Shown here: in pieces, positions 6,001 through 10,137 of the stretch
Position numbering within the stretch: position 1 is the first letter of the stretch
Layout: each line of letters begins with the position of its first letter
NCBI GenBank assembly: GCA_026770585.1
Contig: MU646332.1
Coordinates: 113,896-124,758 of the forward strand
Direction: 5' to 3'
Length of the DNA: 10,863 bases
DNA from: Baffinella frigidus
Lineage: Eukaryota > Cryptophyceae > Cryptomonadales > Baffinellaceae
The notes under the pieces: model-generated
What the model was told of the DNA's origin: nothing
The model's input: only the letters and a program-made list of their open reading frames with translations
Databases searched by the model: none
Program-made: the position numbers and the translations under genes

Positions 6001-7015
6001 ATGTAATGCAGCGTGTTTTTTTTGTGGCCGTAACCACTCGGAACACCACGGGGAACATTCTAAAGTTAATTATTGAATTGTTTTTCAAGGAAACATGCCC
6101 AAAGACAGCAACTTTTGGTCACGTTATCCCCGGATATCCGGGGCCTATGTGCTCCGTAGCCTCCCGAGTGGCGACGCCTGTATTTATTAAGCACGTTTAC
6201 TGTGAGCCTGCTTACACACAGTGGATGTGTTCTAAAAGCGTAAGTCCGCTTGCAAGCGATTCTCACCCAGACGAGTATTTAAGTCAAATGCGATTTTGGA
6301 GATCTCTGATCCACTTTGCAACGAAAAATTACTACACGGACGTGACTGGGCAAAATCCGTTGTGTAGTGATTTTCGTTGCCAGATCGTTTTGGAGTCAAA
6401 TACTCGCCGTGATTAAATATCGCTAGTCAAGGATGAACACAATTGATGAGTATGGTCATTTCGTATTTTCATCTGGGCAGTAGGTGATGCAGTCTTTGCA
6501 ATAAAAGAATACAGCGCTGCATCAGTCCGCTTGGCTAACTATTCCTACGTTGAATTTCTGGGTGTGCGGTGCAAATCCGTCAACTTTGGAGCGGAAAAGA
6601 GCCTGGTCTCACCAAAATGGCGAGACCTATCTAGATAGACTGAGGCAGAGTTCGAACATGCGAGTTGACGGCGGCGGGCGTCAGCATCGAGCTGGGGGCT
6701 CACGTTCTCAGGGTTCCATTGGGGGAAGGTTGGTGGGGTGCTGCGAGATCCATCAAATGTGGATCTGGGGGATCTTGGGATTTCAATCTGGGATCTGAGT
6801 TCGGGAGATAAGAGAATTGGAGGTGGGTGGTTTTCAGGTGCACAGTGCGGTAGAGGAAGAGCGGCGATGGTATGTGTGCTGGAAATACTTGGGGGTTTCG
6901 ATGGAGAGTGAAGAGGGTGCACCTCGAGTCCCGCGACTGTGATGTCCTTCTCATCTCCCAGCCCCAATCCGACCAGGTACAGGGTACCCCCGCCTGCTTT
7001 CGTCACAGCCGCCAT
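1..7015 (-). CDS. DPH5: Diphthine methyl ester synthase, split gene, 3' end outside window
   Basis: DPH5 is the cytosolic SAM-dependent methyltransferase that methylates the modified histidine of eEF2 during diphthamide synthesis. Eight minus-strand exons in correct order carry its hallmarks: [83 protein letters not shown] and VKEQS. From LYLVG onward, exon lengths (21 of exon 1's 31 codons, then 31, 24, 30, 24, 18, 18 and about 14) match the family without gaps, and no exon has a stop. ATG 7015 is the only in-frame ATG upstream of the conserved block and has a good context (A at -3, G at +4). It adds about 10 residues before LYLVG. Introns are about 1466, 728, 1620, 1200, 260, 396 and 447 bp. 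The C-terminal third is missing at the window edge. The split structure is inferred from homology and splice signals, not from transcripts. Confidence 0.93.
96..166 (+). repeat. Degenerate telomere-like array near exon 8 copies
   Basis: GGGTTTAGGGTTTGGGG-type units between exon 8 copies. A second small patch lies at 241-262. Same orientation as all other arrays in the window. Confidence 0.85.
164..193 (-). pseudogene. Truncated DPH5 exon 8 copy
   Basis: Acceptor CGCAG|GTGAAA and the codons for [10 protein letters not shown] are kept. The sequence then breaks into telomere-like repeats instead of continuing RGR. The unit containing it (from about 165) repeats the unit starting at 1, sharing exon part, a TAGCGCCACGCTAGGG segment (77 and 229) and telomere-like filler. 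A still shorter trace (GTGAAGG, 281-287) lies between. Confidence 0.75.
329..370 (-). CDS. DPH5: DPH5 exon 8 (or its first 5' copy)
   Basis: 14 codons, [14 protein letters not shown], matching the family's VKEQSLENLIKGRK. Acceptor TCTCAG|GTGAAA. The next codons would be V-Y, as in the family (IYEPPRYM), then S-H-P-stop. So either a donor at GTCTAC splits the gene before another valine, or this is a 5'-part copy and the true exon is the one starting at 29 and running off the window. Similar 5' parts lie at 193 and 29. Confidence 0.7.
383..632 (+). repeat. Degenerate telomere-like (TTTAGGG) array in intron 7
   Basis: A run of GGGTTTAGGG units mixed with GGGTTTGGGG and GGGTTCAGGG variants. It forms the distal part of the intron leading to the exon 8 acceptor at 371 (C-rich on the gene's sense strand). 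Confidence 0.9.
642..690 (-). pseudogene. Frameshifted DPH5 exon 7 copy
   Basis: 49 bases resembling the 54-base exon 7. Acceptor AAG|GTGCTC and donor AAG|GTCCTT are both kept. A net loss of 5 bases near the start shifts the frame, so HTLC-like sequence ([10 protein letters not shown]) is readable only in another frame. Including it after exon 7 would disrupt the protein, so it is probably skipped or dead. Confidence 0.8.
818..871 (-). CDS. DPH5: DPH5 exon 7
   Basis: 18 codons, [27 protein letters not shown] is nearly invariant in eukaryotic DPH5. Acceptor CTCAAG|GTGCTC follows a short CCCTAAA tract. Donor ATCAAG|GTCTTC. A frameshifted copy lies at 642-690 in the following intron. Confidence 0.93.
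875..908 (+). repeat. Short telomere-like tract at exon 7 acceptor
   Basis: GGTTTTAGGGTTTAGGTGTTAGGG ends three bases from the exon 7 acceptor, so on the sense strand CCCTAAA units and a T-to-A rich run lead directly into the AG. Confidence 0.8.
1039..1178. repeat. Foldback element in intron 6
   Basis: Arms of about 38 bases (1039-1076 and 1141-1178) are inverted copies with few mismatches: CCACCAATCCTCACGGGAGG on the left against CCACCAGCCCTCTCGAGAGG on the complement of the right. The inner part is AT-rich, with further short complementary pieces (ATTACCC/GGGTAAAT). It resembles a MITE or a hairpin-forming insertion. No clear target-site duplication was found. Confidence 0.8.
1268..1321 (-). 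CDS. DPH5: DPH5 exon 6
   Basis: 18 codons, [18 protein letters not shown], matching the family's VSIVFWTDTWRPESFFDK block in length and key residues. Acceptor AACCAG|GTGTCC directly follows a CCCCAAACCCC tract. Donor GACAAG|GTCTCA. Confidence 0.92.
1327..1572 (+). repeat. Telomere-like array filling intron 5
   Basis: GGGGTTTGGGGTTTGGGG units on the side next to the exon 6 acceptor grade into TTTAGGG and GTGTAGGG units next to the exon 5 donor. The 260-bp intron is almost wholly telomere-like. Confidence 0.9.
1582..1653 (-). CDS. DPH5: DPH5 exon 5
   Basis: 24 codons, [20 protein letters not shown] plus [24 protein letters not shown] is a strongly conserved DPH5 block. Acceptor ATGCAG|GTGATC is preceded by a telomere-like CCCTAAA tract. 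Donor ACT|GTCCCC leads into CCCTACA repeats. No second copy was found. Confidence 0.94.
1658..1951 (+). repeat. Telomere-like array at exon 5 acceptor
   Basis: TTTAGGG, TTAGGGATTAGGG, TTTGGGG and TTCAGGG variants run for nearly 300 bp. On the sense strand the array ends a few bases before the exon 5 acceptor ATGCAG. Confidence 0.9.
1997..2100 (-). repeat. Dispersed repeat R1, copy in exon 4 array
   Basis: R1 is about 110 bp. Its core in this orientation is CATGCTGGGT..GGTACAAACCCGTCAAC, followed by a CGGAAAAGAGCCTGGTCTCACC-like segment. Core ends AAGTTGAC and GTCAACTT are complementary, so it can form a hairpin. Function unknown. Confidence 0.8.
2158..2216 (-). repeat. Dispersed repeat R1, core only
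   Basis: Carries CTATTCTTAAGTCGACATGC and GGTACAAACCCGTCAACTTT. It is cut short by the next exon 4 fragment at 2228. A weaker trace (AAGTTGGCATGCTGGGTTCG) follows at 2336-2357. Confidence 0.75.
2472..2575 (-). repeat. Dispersed repeat R1, diverged copy
   Basis: ACTATTCGCAAGTTAACGCC then GTGGTAAAAAATCGTCCACTT and a GGCCCGGTCTCACCAAACTGG segment, in the same order as the other copies. Confidence 0.75.
2649..2758 (-). repeat. Dispersed repeat R1, near-complete copy
   Basis: CTATTGTTAAGTTGACACGC, GGTACAAACCCGTCAACTTC and GGTGTCACCAAATTGGTGAAG in order. It lies between exon 4 fragments at 2578-2645 and the intact exon 4. Confidence 0.8.
2854..2943 (-). CDS. DPH5: DPH5 exon 4
   Basis: 30 codons, [20 protein letters not shown] then [10 protein letters not shown]. 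This is the SAM and substrate-pocket strand and loop that normally reads GDPFGATTH; here the proline after GD is valine. Acceptor GGGTCAG|GTGGCG, donor GTCAAG|GTACCC. It is the only copy complete at both ends. Upstream copies keep only the 5' part and downstream copies only the 3' part. Confidence 0.92.
3070..3580 (-). pseudogene. Array of 5'-part copies of DPH5 exon 4
   Basis: A copy starting at 3147 reads [19 protein letters not shown] then diverges. A copy at 3379 reads [14 protein letters not shown] then diverges. Shorter pieces of acceptor plus first exon bases (CAG|GTGG...) occur near 3413, 3483, 3516 and 3571, some with frameshifts. All lie upstream of the intact exon at 2943 in the direction of transcription, and all keep the AG|GTGG acceptor junction. 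Confidence 0.8.
3607..3672 (+). repeat. TGTCAGCCGTTT minisatellite
   Basis: About five imperfect 12-base units. Related shorter runs lie at 3027-3050 and 3230-3272, each followed by a CCCGCGAGTGCAAGCGCGCC-like segment, so three larger units were duplicated along with exon 4 pieces. Confidence 0.75.
3740..4136. other. Unique AT-richer part of intron 3
   Basis: No exon fragment, telomere array or credible ORF is seen. It has a direct repeat CAACAAGTAAATG at about 3879 and 3910 and a 16-base inverted repeat, ATCACGATTTCGTGAT, at 3965-3980. Confidence 0.5.
4237..4266 (-). pseudogene. 3'-part copy of DPH5 exon 3
   Basis: Reads [10 protein letters not shown] followed by donor GAG|GTGAGC and the same GCGCGCCCCC intron start seen after related copies. 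The 5' half of the exon is absent. It lies downstream of the intact exon 3 in transcription order. Confidence 0.8.
4291..4396 (+). repeat. 26-bp direct repeat followed by GAA-rich purine tract
   Basis: AGTCATCAGAACCAGAAAAC occurs at 4291-4310 and 4317-4336. From about 4351 to 4396 the strand is almost pure purine (GAAGAAGAA...), which is a long pyrimidine tract on the sense strand of DPH5 intron 3. Confidence 0.8.
4436..4468 (-). pseudogene. 3'-part copy of DPH5 exon 3, donor lost
   Basis: Reads [11 protein letters not shown] and then GAG|GCGAGCGC, so the donor GT has become GC. The flanking sequence CGAGGCTTGACTGCTTAGG matches the intron just after the intact exon 3, showing that exon end and intron start were duplicated together. 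Confidence 0.8.
4564..4635 (-). CDS. DPH5: DPH5 exon 3
   Basis: 24 codons: [20 protein letters not shown] plus KTEE. Aligns without gaps with the family's ADREEVEQEADNIL-type helix that precedes VAFLVVGD. Acceptor GGGCAG|GTGGAC, donor GAG|GTGGGC. It is the only complete copy among five related segments: two 5'-part copies lie upstream and two 3'-part copies downstream. Confidence 0.9.
4655..4775 (+). repeat. Dispersed repeat R1, opposite orientation
   Basis: TTTGGGCGGAGCAGTTTGG, CCACTTTTCCGCTCGA, CGACGGGTTTGTGCCGCAAC and CAGCATGGCAACTTGA are the reverse complement of the exon 4 array copies. It lies in the intron 2 tandem unit with a 5' copy of exon 3. Confidence 0.8.
4786..4847 (-). pseudogene. 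5'-part copy of DPH5 exon 3
   Basis: Acceptor GGGCAG|GTTGAC followed by [13 protein letters not shown], then divergence into R1-related sequence. It lies 212 bp upstream of the intact exon, in a tandem unit that also contains R1. Confidence 0.8.
4885..4998 (+). repeat. Dispersed repeat R1, opposite orientation, second copy
   Basis: CTCAGTTTATTTGGGCGAAG, CGAGACGAGGCTCTTTTCC, AAAGTTGACGGGTGTGTACC and CAGCATGGCAACTTGAGAAT in order, matching the copy 214-230 bp to the left. Confidence 0.82.
5011..5061 (-). pseudogene. 5'-part copy of DPH5 exon 3
   Basis: Acceptor GGGTAG|GTGGAC followed by [17 protein letters not shown], then CLDR and R1-related sequence instead of EMAKTEE. It lies 214 bp upstream of the copy at 4847, so the two upstream units have nearly the same length. 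Confidence 0.82.
5102..5363. other. Intron 2 stretch with 30-bp duplication
   Basis: No gene is seen. GCCGCCGAAATGACGAAAAA (from 5271) and GGCCGCCGAAATCATGAAAA (from 5319) are a diverged direct repeat. The rest is not recognised. Confidence 0.5.
5364..5456 (-). CDS. DPH5: DPH5 exon 2
   Basis: 31 codons, [20 protein letters not shown] then [11 protein letters not shown], matching the second conserved DPH5 block (VYLEAYTS..., FYGR). The acceptor is CCCTAG|GTGGTG. Its AG belongs to the last unit of a telomere-like CCCTAAA array (5458-5575). The donor is GGG|GTCTCA. Two short copies of the acceptor and first 9-10 exon bases lie upstream in intron 1. Confidence 0.92.
5457..5576 (+). repeat. Telomere-like array at exon 2 acceptor
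   Basis: (TTTAGGGTGTAGGGTTTCGGG)-type units. On the sense strand the last CCCTAG unit supplies the acceptor AG of exon 2 itself. Confidence 0.92.
5611..5620 (-). pseudogene. Short acceptor/5' copy of DPH5 exon 2
   Basis: TAG|GTGGTGAAGC matches the acceptor and first 10 bases of exon 2, then diverges. It is flanked by a segment around 5575-5610 that also recurs next to the copy at 5870-5878. Confidence 0.55.
5870..5878 (-). pseudogene. Short acceptor/5' copy of DPH5 exon 2
   Basis: CAG|GTGGTGAAG, reading VVKRLY then stop, against VVKRCK in the intact exon. The neighbouring bases 5881-5922 resemble 5572-5612 (ACAGCGT, GGG, TTGTTG, TACGGG in the same order), so a larger unit was duplicated. 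Confidence 0.55.
5949..5978 (+). repeat. Two-copy 15-bp tandem repeat in intron 1
   Basis: ATTTGTTGCGACGTC followed at once by ATTTGTTGCGAAGTC. A 16-base perfect palindrome, CCCCGGATATCCGGGG, lies further on at 6128-6143. Confidence 0.8.
6272..6411. repeat. Foldback element in intron 1
   Basis: Inner arms GCAACGAAAAATTACTACAC (from 6318) and GTGTAGTGATTTTCGTTGCC (to 6380) are complementary with few mismatches. Outer arms CGAGTATTT and AAATACTCG pair as well. The element is AT-richer than its surroundings and resembles a MITE. The forward reading frame through it is therefore probably meaningless. Confidence 0.75.
6540..6645 (-). repeat. Dispersed repeat R1 in intron 1
   Basis: CTATTCCTACGTTGAATTTC, GGTGCAAATCCGTCAACTTT and GGTCTCACCAAAATGGCGAG in the exon-4-array orientation. 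No exon fragment accompanies this copy. Confidence 0.8.
6923..7015 (-). CDS. DPH5: DPH5 exon 1
   Basis: 31 codons beginning [10 protein letters not shown] and continuing [21 protein letters not shown]-type sequence, the N-terminal beta strand and glycine-rich loop of the tetrapyrrole-methylase fold. It ends GGACTCGAG followed by donor GTGCAC. The frame stays open upstream to about 7285 but has no ATG there, so 7015 is chosen as the start. Downstream of the donor the frame runs on to 6545 but loses all family similarity, which supports splicing here. Confidence 0.9.
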
Positions 7016-7237
7016 CGTGACTGGCTCTGGCTCGCCTCCACGCAACTGCAGTCCTGCGGTCCTGCTCTGCCGCAACAACCGCTGCGACCTCGAGTCCGAG
7101 AGCGCGCTGCTGCTGCTGGCACTCGACGGTCGCCCTGCCTGAGCTCCTGCCGCTCCTGCCGCTCCTGCGCCAGCGACAGAAAGTGCGAGCGCCGCAACGG
7201 CGAGAAGCACAATGTTGCAGCGACCTTGACGGTACAC

Positions 7238-7460
7238 AATCTTGCAGAGCCCTTGCCTGACAAGAAGCTCAGACCGCCCGAAACTTCACGTGCTCCAGCC
7301 CACGAGAGGAAAAAACCTGTTGGATGAGCCCGCCTCGGGACGTCCCGAGGCGGGCTCATCCAATGTTGAAAGTCTCTAGGTCCTAACTGTTGACAGGTTT
7401 TTTCCTCAACCGCAGCCGAGACAGGGCGCGGCGGGCGGTGAAGGTTCTGCTGCTCTTCGC
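7238..7460. promoter_or_regulatory. Divergent intergenic region with nested palindrome
   Basis: The DPH5 start (7015, minus) and the RING start (7461, plus) face away from each other with about 445 bp between, so this stretch probably drives both. It holds a CACGTG (G-box core) at 7287-7292 and the palindrome described separately. No TATA box is evident. The regulatory role is inferred from layout only. Confidence 0.4.
7306..7407. repeat. 44-bp perfect palindrome nested in 15-bp inverted repeat
   Basis: 7320-7363 is a perfect 44-base palindrome centred on GACGTC with no spacer; each arm begins TTGGATGAGCCCGCC. Outside it, 7306-7320 (GAGGAAAAAACCTGT) is exactly complementary to 7393-7407, with a 29-base spacer on one side only. 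It could be a small foldback element or a cruciform-forming control site. Confidence 0.92.
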
Positions 7461-9113
7461 ATGGGGGAGAGGCGCGACGGCGAGGGGTCTGTCCTCGCGC
7501 TCCGCCGACGCCGCGAAGACGCGGTGGCGCTTGGGTGGGGTGGGGACCTCGCGTCGGTGCTGGTGCGCCCTGCCCAGAAATCCCAGCAAAACGAGGGTGG
7601 AGGTGGGGAGGGCAGAGGGCGGGGCGCAGGCGGACATGGCACCACGCCAAGGAGCGCGGAGCAGCAGCACGCGGTGGACTGGGGTGGCTACGAGGCAACC
7701 ACCCCAGCGCACCGCCCGCACAAGTCCGCCGAGGAGCTGGGATTCGTGTCCGGCGACCTGGGTGCCGCGTTGCTGGGGGGCGGGGAGCATGGACAGACCC
7801 AGCCAGGGGGTCGCTGCGTGTTCACCTCACGAAGGGCGCAGCGGCGCGAGGAGATCATTGGAAGAAGGCTAGCTGAGCTTGATGCGGAGGTGCGAGCGAG
7901 CATGCCCCGCAGACCCCGCGCAAACGCGGCGGACTGGGGTGGAGGGTTGGGCGACGTGCTAGTGCGAAAGGACGGCCGGGGGGTGAAAGCTCCTTCACCC
8001 AACGAGGAAGAAGGGGAAGTTCAGAGCGTGGCGCGCAGGACGGCACGCCCGAGCGTGTCAGAGTGGGGCGGGGGGCTGGGCGACGTACTCCCTAACGCTT
8101 CGCAGCGCCGCGACACGCTCTCTGTGGGGAGGCGGCAACCTGACGCACATCCTGGCGACGCGCAAAATGCCCTCAACCCCGCGCACCGACCTTCTCCCGC
8201 GCGCCCGTCGGCCGAGGATCTGGGCTTCCCGTCCGGCGGGCTGCAGGGTGCGTTCCGCCCCGTGCGGCCCGCCCCGTCGCAGCCCACTCCGGCCCCGGAC
8301 CACAGCAGGCGCACCGCGAACAGCGCGGCGCGCGCCGAGCACGCGACGAACAACGCGACGCGGTTCGAGCGGGTCGCGGGGGGGCACGGGGGGGAGGGGG
8401 CGCGGCGAGCGGGGGGGGGTTCCCTCCCTCTACCAACACAGGGCGCGCGCACGGCTCCCAGCCGCGGGAATGCGGCCGCTGCCCCGGTCCCGCGCCCTGC
8501 CTCTGGAACGCGCACTGGGGCGGGCGGCGGCGGTGGTGGGGGCGGGGGGGGGCAGGATGTGGAGCGCACGGGGGGCGGGCGGCGCGCGGGGCTGAACCTG
8601 GAGTCGTGGCCGCGGGTGACGGCTGTCTCAGCCGAAGCGCCCGACACCGCTTGGGATGCCGAGTTTGCTCTGTCGCTCGGGCATCGCGCAGGGCGCGGGG
8701 GGGGCGCAACGGGGGGCGCAACGGGGGGCGCAGCGGGGGCGTGGTGGCCGAGCTTGGGGGGCTTCACGGGGTACATGCTCGGGGGTGGGGGCATGATGGG
8801 GGCGTTCCCCTTGGGCGGGCTGGGGGGCGGTGGGGCGATGACGTACGAGTCTATGCTGGATCTGGACAAGTCTGTGAAGAAGCCGGGGCTCAGCGCGGCG
8901 GAGCTCAGGGCGTTGGGGAAGGTGGTGGTGAGCGAGGAGCAGGCGTGCGGGGAGGACGCGTGCACTATCTGTCTGGAGGCGTTCCGCGCGGGGGGGAGGG
9001 CGACGCAGCTGGTGTGCAAGCACTTGTTCCATTCGGACTGCATAGAGCGGTGGCTCGCGGACCATGCGGTGTGTCCGCTGTGCCGCTGCCAGGTCGGGGA
9101 CGGCAAGGGGTGA
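7461..9113 (+). CDS. RING-H2 finger protein, probable E3 ubiquitin ligase
   Basis: 550 residues, uninterrupted. The C-terminal RING-H2 has the full ligand set C501, C504, C519, H521, H524, C527, C538 and C541, spaced CTIC, CKHLFH, SDC, CPLC, with the usual W before the last pair. The preceding TYESMLDLD...GLSAAELRALG resembles the segment before the RING in plant BIG BROTHER-type ligases. The N-terminal 265 residues carry six short motifs at W26, W74, F95, W159, W202 and F255 (WGGGLGDVL or LGFxSGxLxxA). Residues 310-460 are Gly/Ala/Pro-rich, with a TGGATGGA repeat. No signal peptide or clear membrane segment is seen. The frame is open upstream to a TAG at 7377 with no other ATG, so 7461 is the only start unless an upstream exon exists. 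It probably transfers ubiquitin from an E2 to unknown substrates. Confidence 0.85.
   Translation: MGERRDGEGSVLALRRRREDAVALGWGGDLASVLVRPAQKSQQNEGGGGEGRGRGAGGHGTTPRSAEQQHAVDWGGYEATTPAHRPHKSAEELGFVSGDLGAALLGGGEHGQTQPGGRCVFTSRRAQRREEIIGRRLAELDAEVRASMPRRPRANAADWGGGLGDVLVRKDGRGVKAPSPNEEEGEVQSVARRTARPSVSEWGGGLGDVLPNASQRRDTLSVGRRQPDAHPGDAQNALNPAHRPSPARPSAEDLGFPSGGLQGAFRPVRPAPSQPTPAPDHSRRTANSAARAEHATNNATRFERVAGGHGGEGARRAGGGSLPLPTQGARTAPSRGNAAAAPVPRPASGTRTGAGGGGGGGGGGQDVERTGGGRRAGLNLESWPRVTAVSAEAPDTAWDAEFALSLGHRAGRGGGATGGATGGAAGAWWPSLGGFTGYMLGGGGMMGAFPLGGLGGGGAMTYESMLDLDKSVKKPGLSAAELRALGKVVVSEEQACGEDACTICLEAFRAGGRATQLVCKHLFHSDCIERWLADHAVCPLCRCQVGDGKG
8699..8736 (+). repeat. 12-bp tandem repeat inside RING gene
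   Basis: GGGGGGCGCAAC three times in frame (last unit GCAGC), encoding Gly-Gly-Ala-Thr units near residues 413-425. It lies in the Gly-rich linker before the RING. Confidence 0.85.
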
Positions 9114-9228
9114 TCTCAATACCATACTTCGGAGGCCTAAGTGAATCTACTTTGGCGTCCTCATAACCTTGCGTCCTTGAGTGCCCTTAGAGCCTAGATA
9201 CCCACACCGGGTGTGGACGCTACGGGGT

Positions 9229-9333
9229 GACCTCGCTCATAAGAAACCGCCACCCCCTAGGACCCTACAGTAGGGCTATGCCTAGGGCCCTACGATTGTC
9301 CTAGTGGGGGCGGCGGTTTCATCTGAGCGAGGT
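9229..9333. repeat. Inverted-repeat (MITE-like) element, copy 1
   Basis: Left end ACCTCGCTCATAAGAAACCG and right end CGGTTTCATCTGAGCGAGGT are inverted repeats with a few differences. Between them lie CCCTA/TAGGG palindromes. Confidence 0.8.
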
Positions 9334-9344
9334 ACCCAAGTGGG

Positions 9345-9540
9345 GTGCTGTTGATAAAAGCACGCCTGGTTGTACGAGTGCTGCCAGGTCGGTGGGGGCA
9401 AGGGGTGAGTTCGCCTGTGGACGCGTGGGCGCTGTTAATCAAAGCACCTGCCTCTCTGCCTCCCTGCCTCTCTGTCTCTCTCCCACTTCCTCCCCCATTT
9501 TGTGAGGAGTTGCAGGGGCGGTACGGAACCCCAAATAGTT
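9345..9540. other. Gene-free stretch after RING gene
   Basis: Contains a diverged direct repeat, GCTGTTGATAAAAGCACGCC (9347) and GCTGTTAATCAAAGCACCTG (9431), then a pyrimidine-rich run of CCTCTCTG units (9450-9497). The open frame 9345-9686 has repeat-derived composition and is not treated as a gene. Confidence 0.5.
9380..9409 (+). pseudogene. Echo of the RING gene 3' end
   Basis: GCTGCCAGGTCGG..GGCAAGGGGTGA repeats the last codons and stop of the RING gene (9086-9115), reading CQVGGGKG-stop against CQVGDGKG-stop. It lies 294 bp downstream, the position expected for a 3'-part tandem copy. Confidence 0.7.
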
Positions 9541-9750
9541 TACAAAGAGTAATTCAGTTCTTGAAAGTCCAGCAGCGGCAAAATCTGACGCCTTTTCGGC
9601 GTAAAAAACGTCCCCCGGCCCGGTCCGGGCTCTCTAGACTTCACTCTTGCCGCCAGCGCCATCGGCCCTCCCACCCGTGCTTTTAGCAGAGCTCCACGCA
9701 TGAGCCTTGGGCAGAGTTCTCTGTGGAGACGATATGCACCTTCTACAGGT

Positions 9751-9812
9751 GAACCTCGCTCATAAGAAAGCGCCTGCCCCTAGGACCCTGCAGTAGGCCT
9801 ATTTCTTCGCAC
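9751..9812. repeat. MITE-like element, copy 2, left half only
   Basis: AACCTCGCTCATAAGAAAGC and the following CCCCTAGGACCCTGCAGTAG match the left half of copy 1. No right end is found. Confidence 0.75.
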
Positions 9813-9847
9813 CCTGCTGCGTGCGCTGTCCCTGGGTCACGAGAGTG

Positions 9848-9959
9848 CTACAGGGGTACCTCGCTCATAAGAAAACGCTTCCCCCTAGAGACCCCCATAG
9901 GGCCCTACTGTAGGGCCCTAGGGGGGGGGCGGTTTCTTATGAGCGAGGTACCCCTGTAG
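9848..9959. repeat. MITE-like element, copy 3, intact hairpin
   Basis: CTACAGGGGTACCTCGCTCA at the left is the exact complement of TGAGCGAGGTACCCCTGTAG at the right. Arms extend about 40 bases with few mismatches. The centre is TAGGGCCCTACTGTAGGGCC. Ends fit TA-CAGGGG...CCCCTG-TA, suggesting a TA target duplication. Confidence 0.88.
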
Positions 9960-10137
9960 GGCGCCCCCCCCCCCGGTTGTGAACAGGACTCGAGCGCACG
10001 GAGAGGAGTGGTGACTTTTTCACGAGTGTAATAAAGATCTGGATTTCCTGCCTAGCAGCTGCTAGCTGGAAGAATCAGTCACAGGAGCCCTGCATGCTGG
10101 GCCGTGCATGAATAACGCACACTAAATACCATGCTGG

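Noticed and set aside
5898-6416. 172-codon plus-strand open frame
   Set aside because: It passes through a tandem repeat, a palindrome and a foldback element inside DPH5 intron 1. No domain is seen.
6545-6922. Read-through of DPH5 exon 1 to give a 230-residue protein
   Set aside because: Similarity to DPH5 stops exactly at a GT donor, and the next conserved block is found at 5456 with a matching acceptor.
329-7015. Whole DPH5 locus as a pseudogene
   Set aside because: Each of the first seven exons has one frame-intact copy with family-length match and splice sites, and exon 8 has at least one candidate, while the extra copies are truncated or frameshifted. That contrast points to selection on a working gene, though no transcript was available.
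7016-7285. Upstream extension of DPH5 with a hydrophobic, signal-peptide-like stretch (NIVLLAVAALALS)
   Set aside because: The frame is open but the apparent start at 7237 is GTG, and no in-frame ATG exists before 7015. DPH5 works in the cytosol. Treated as untranslated sequence unless an upstream exon is shown.
7003-7698. 231-codon minus-strand frame across the divergent promoter
   Set aside because: It covers exon 1 in another frame, the palindrome and the RING 5' end, and has no recognisable domain.
8021-9106. 361-codon minus-strand open frame, Pro-rich
   Set aside because: It is the shadow of the RING gene in GC-rich sequence. The plus strand has a complete set of zinc ligands.
9345-9686. 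113-codon plus-strand open frame
   Set aside because: It is made of a direct repeat, the RING 3' echo and a pyrimidine run. Low-complexity composition.
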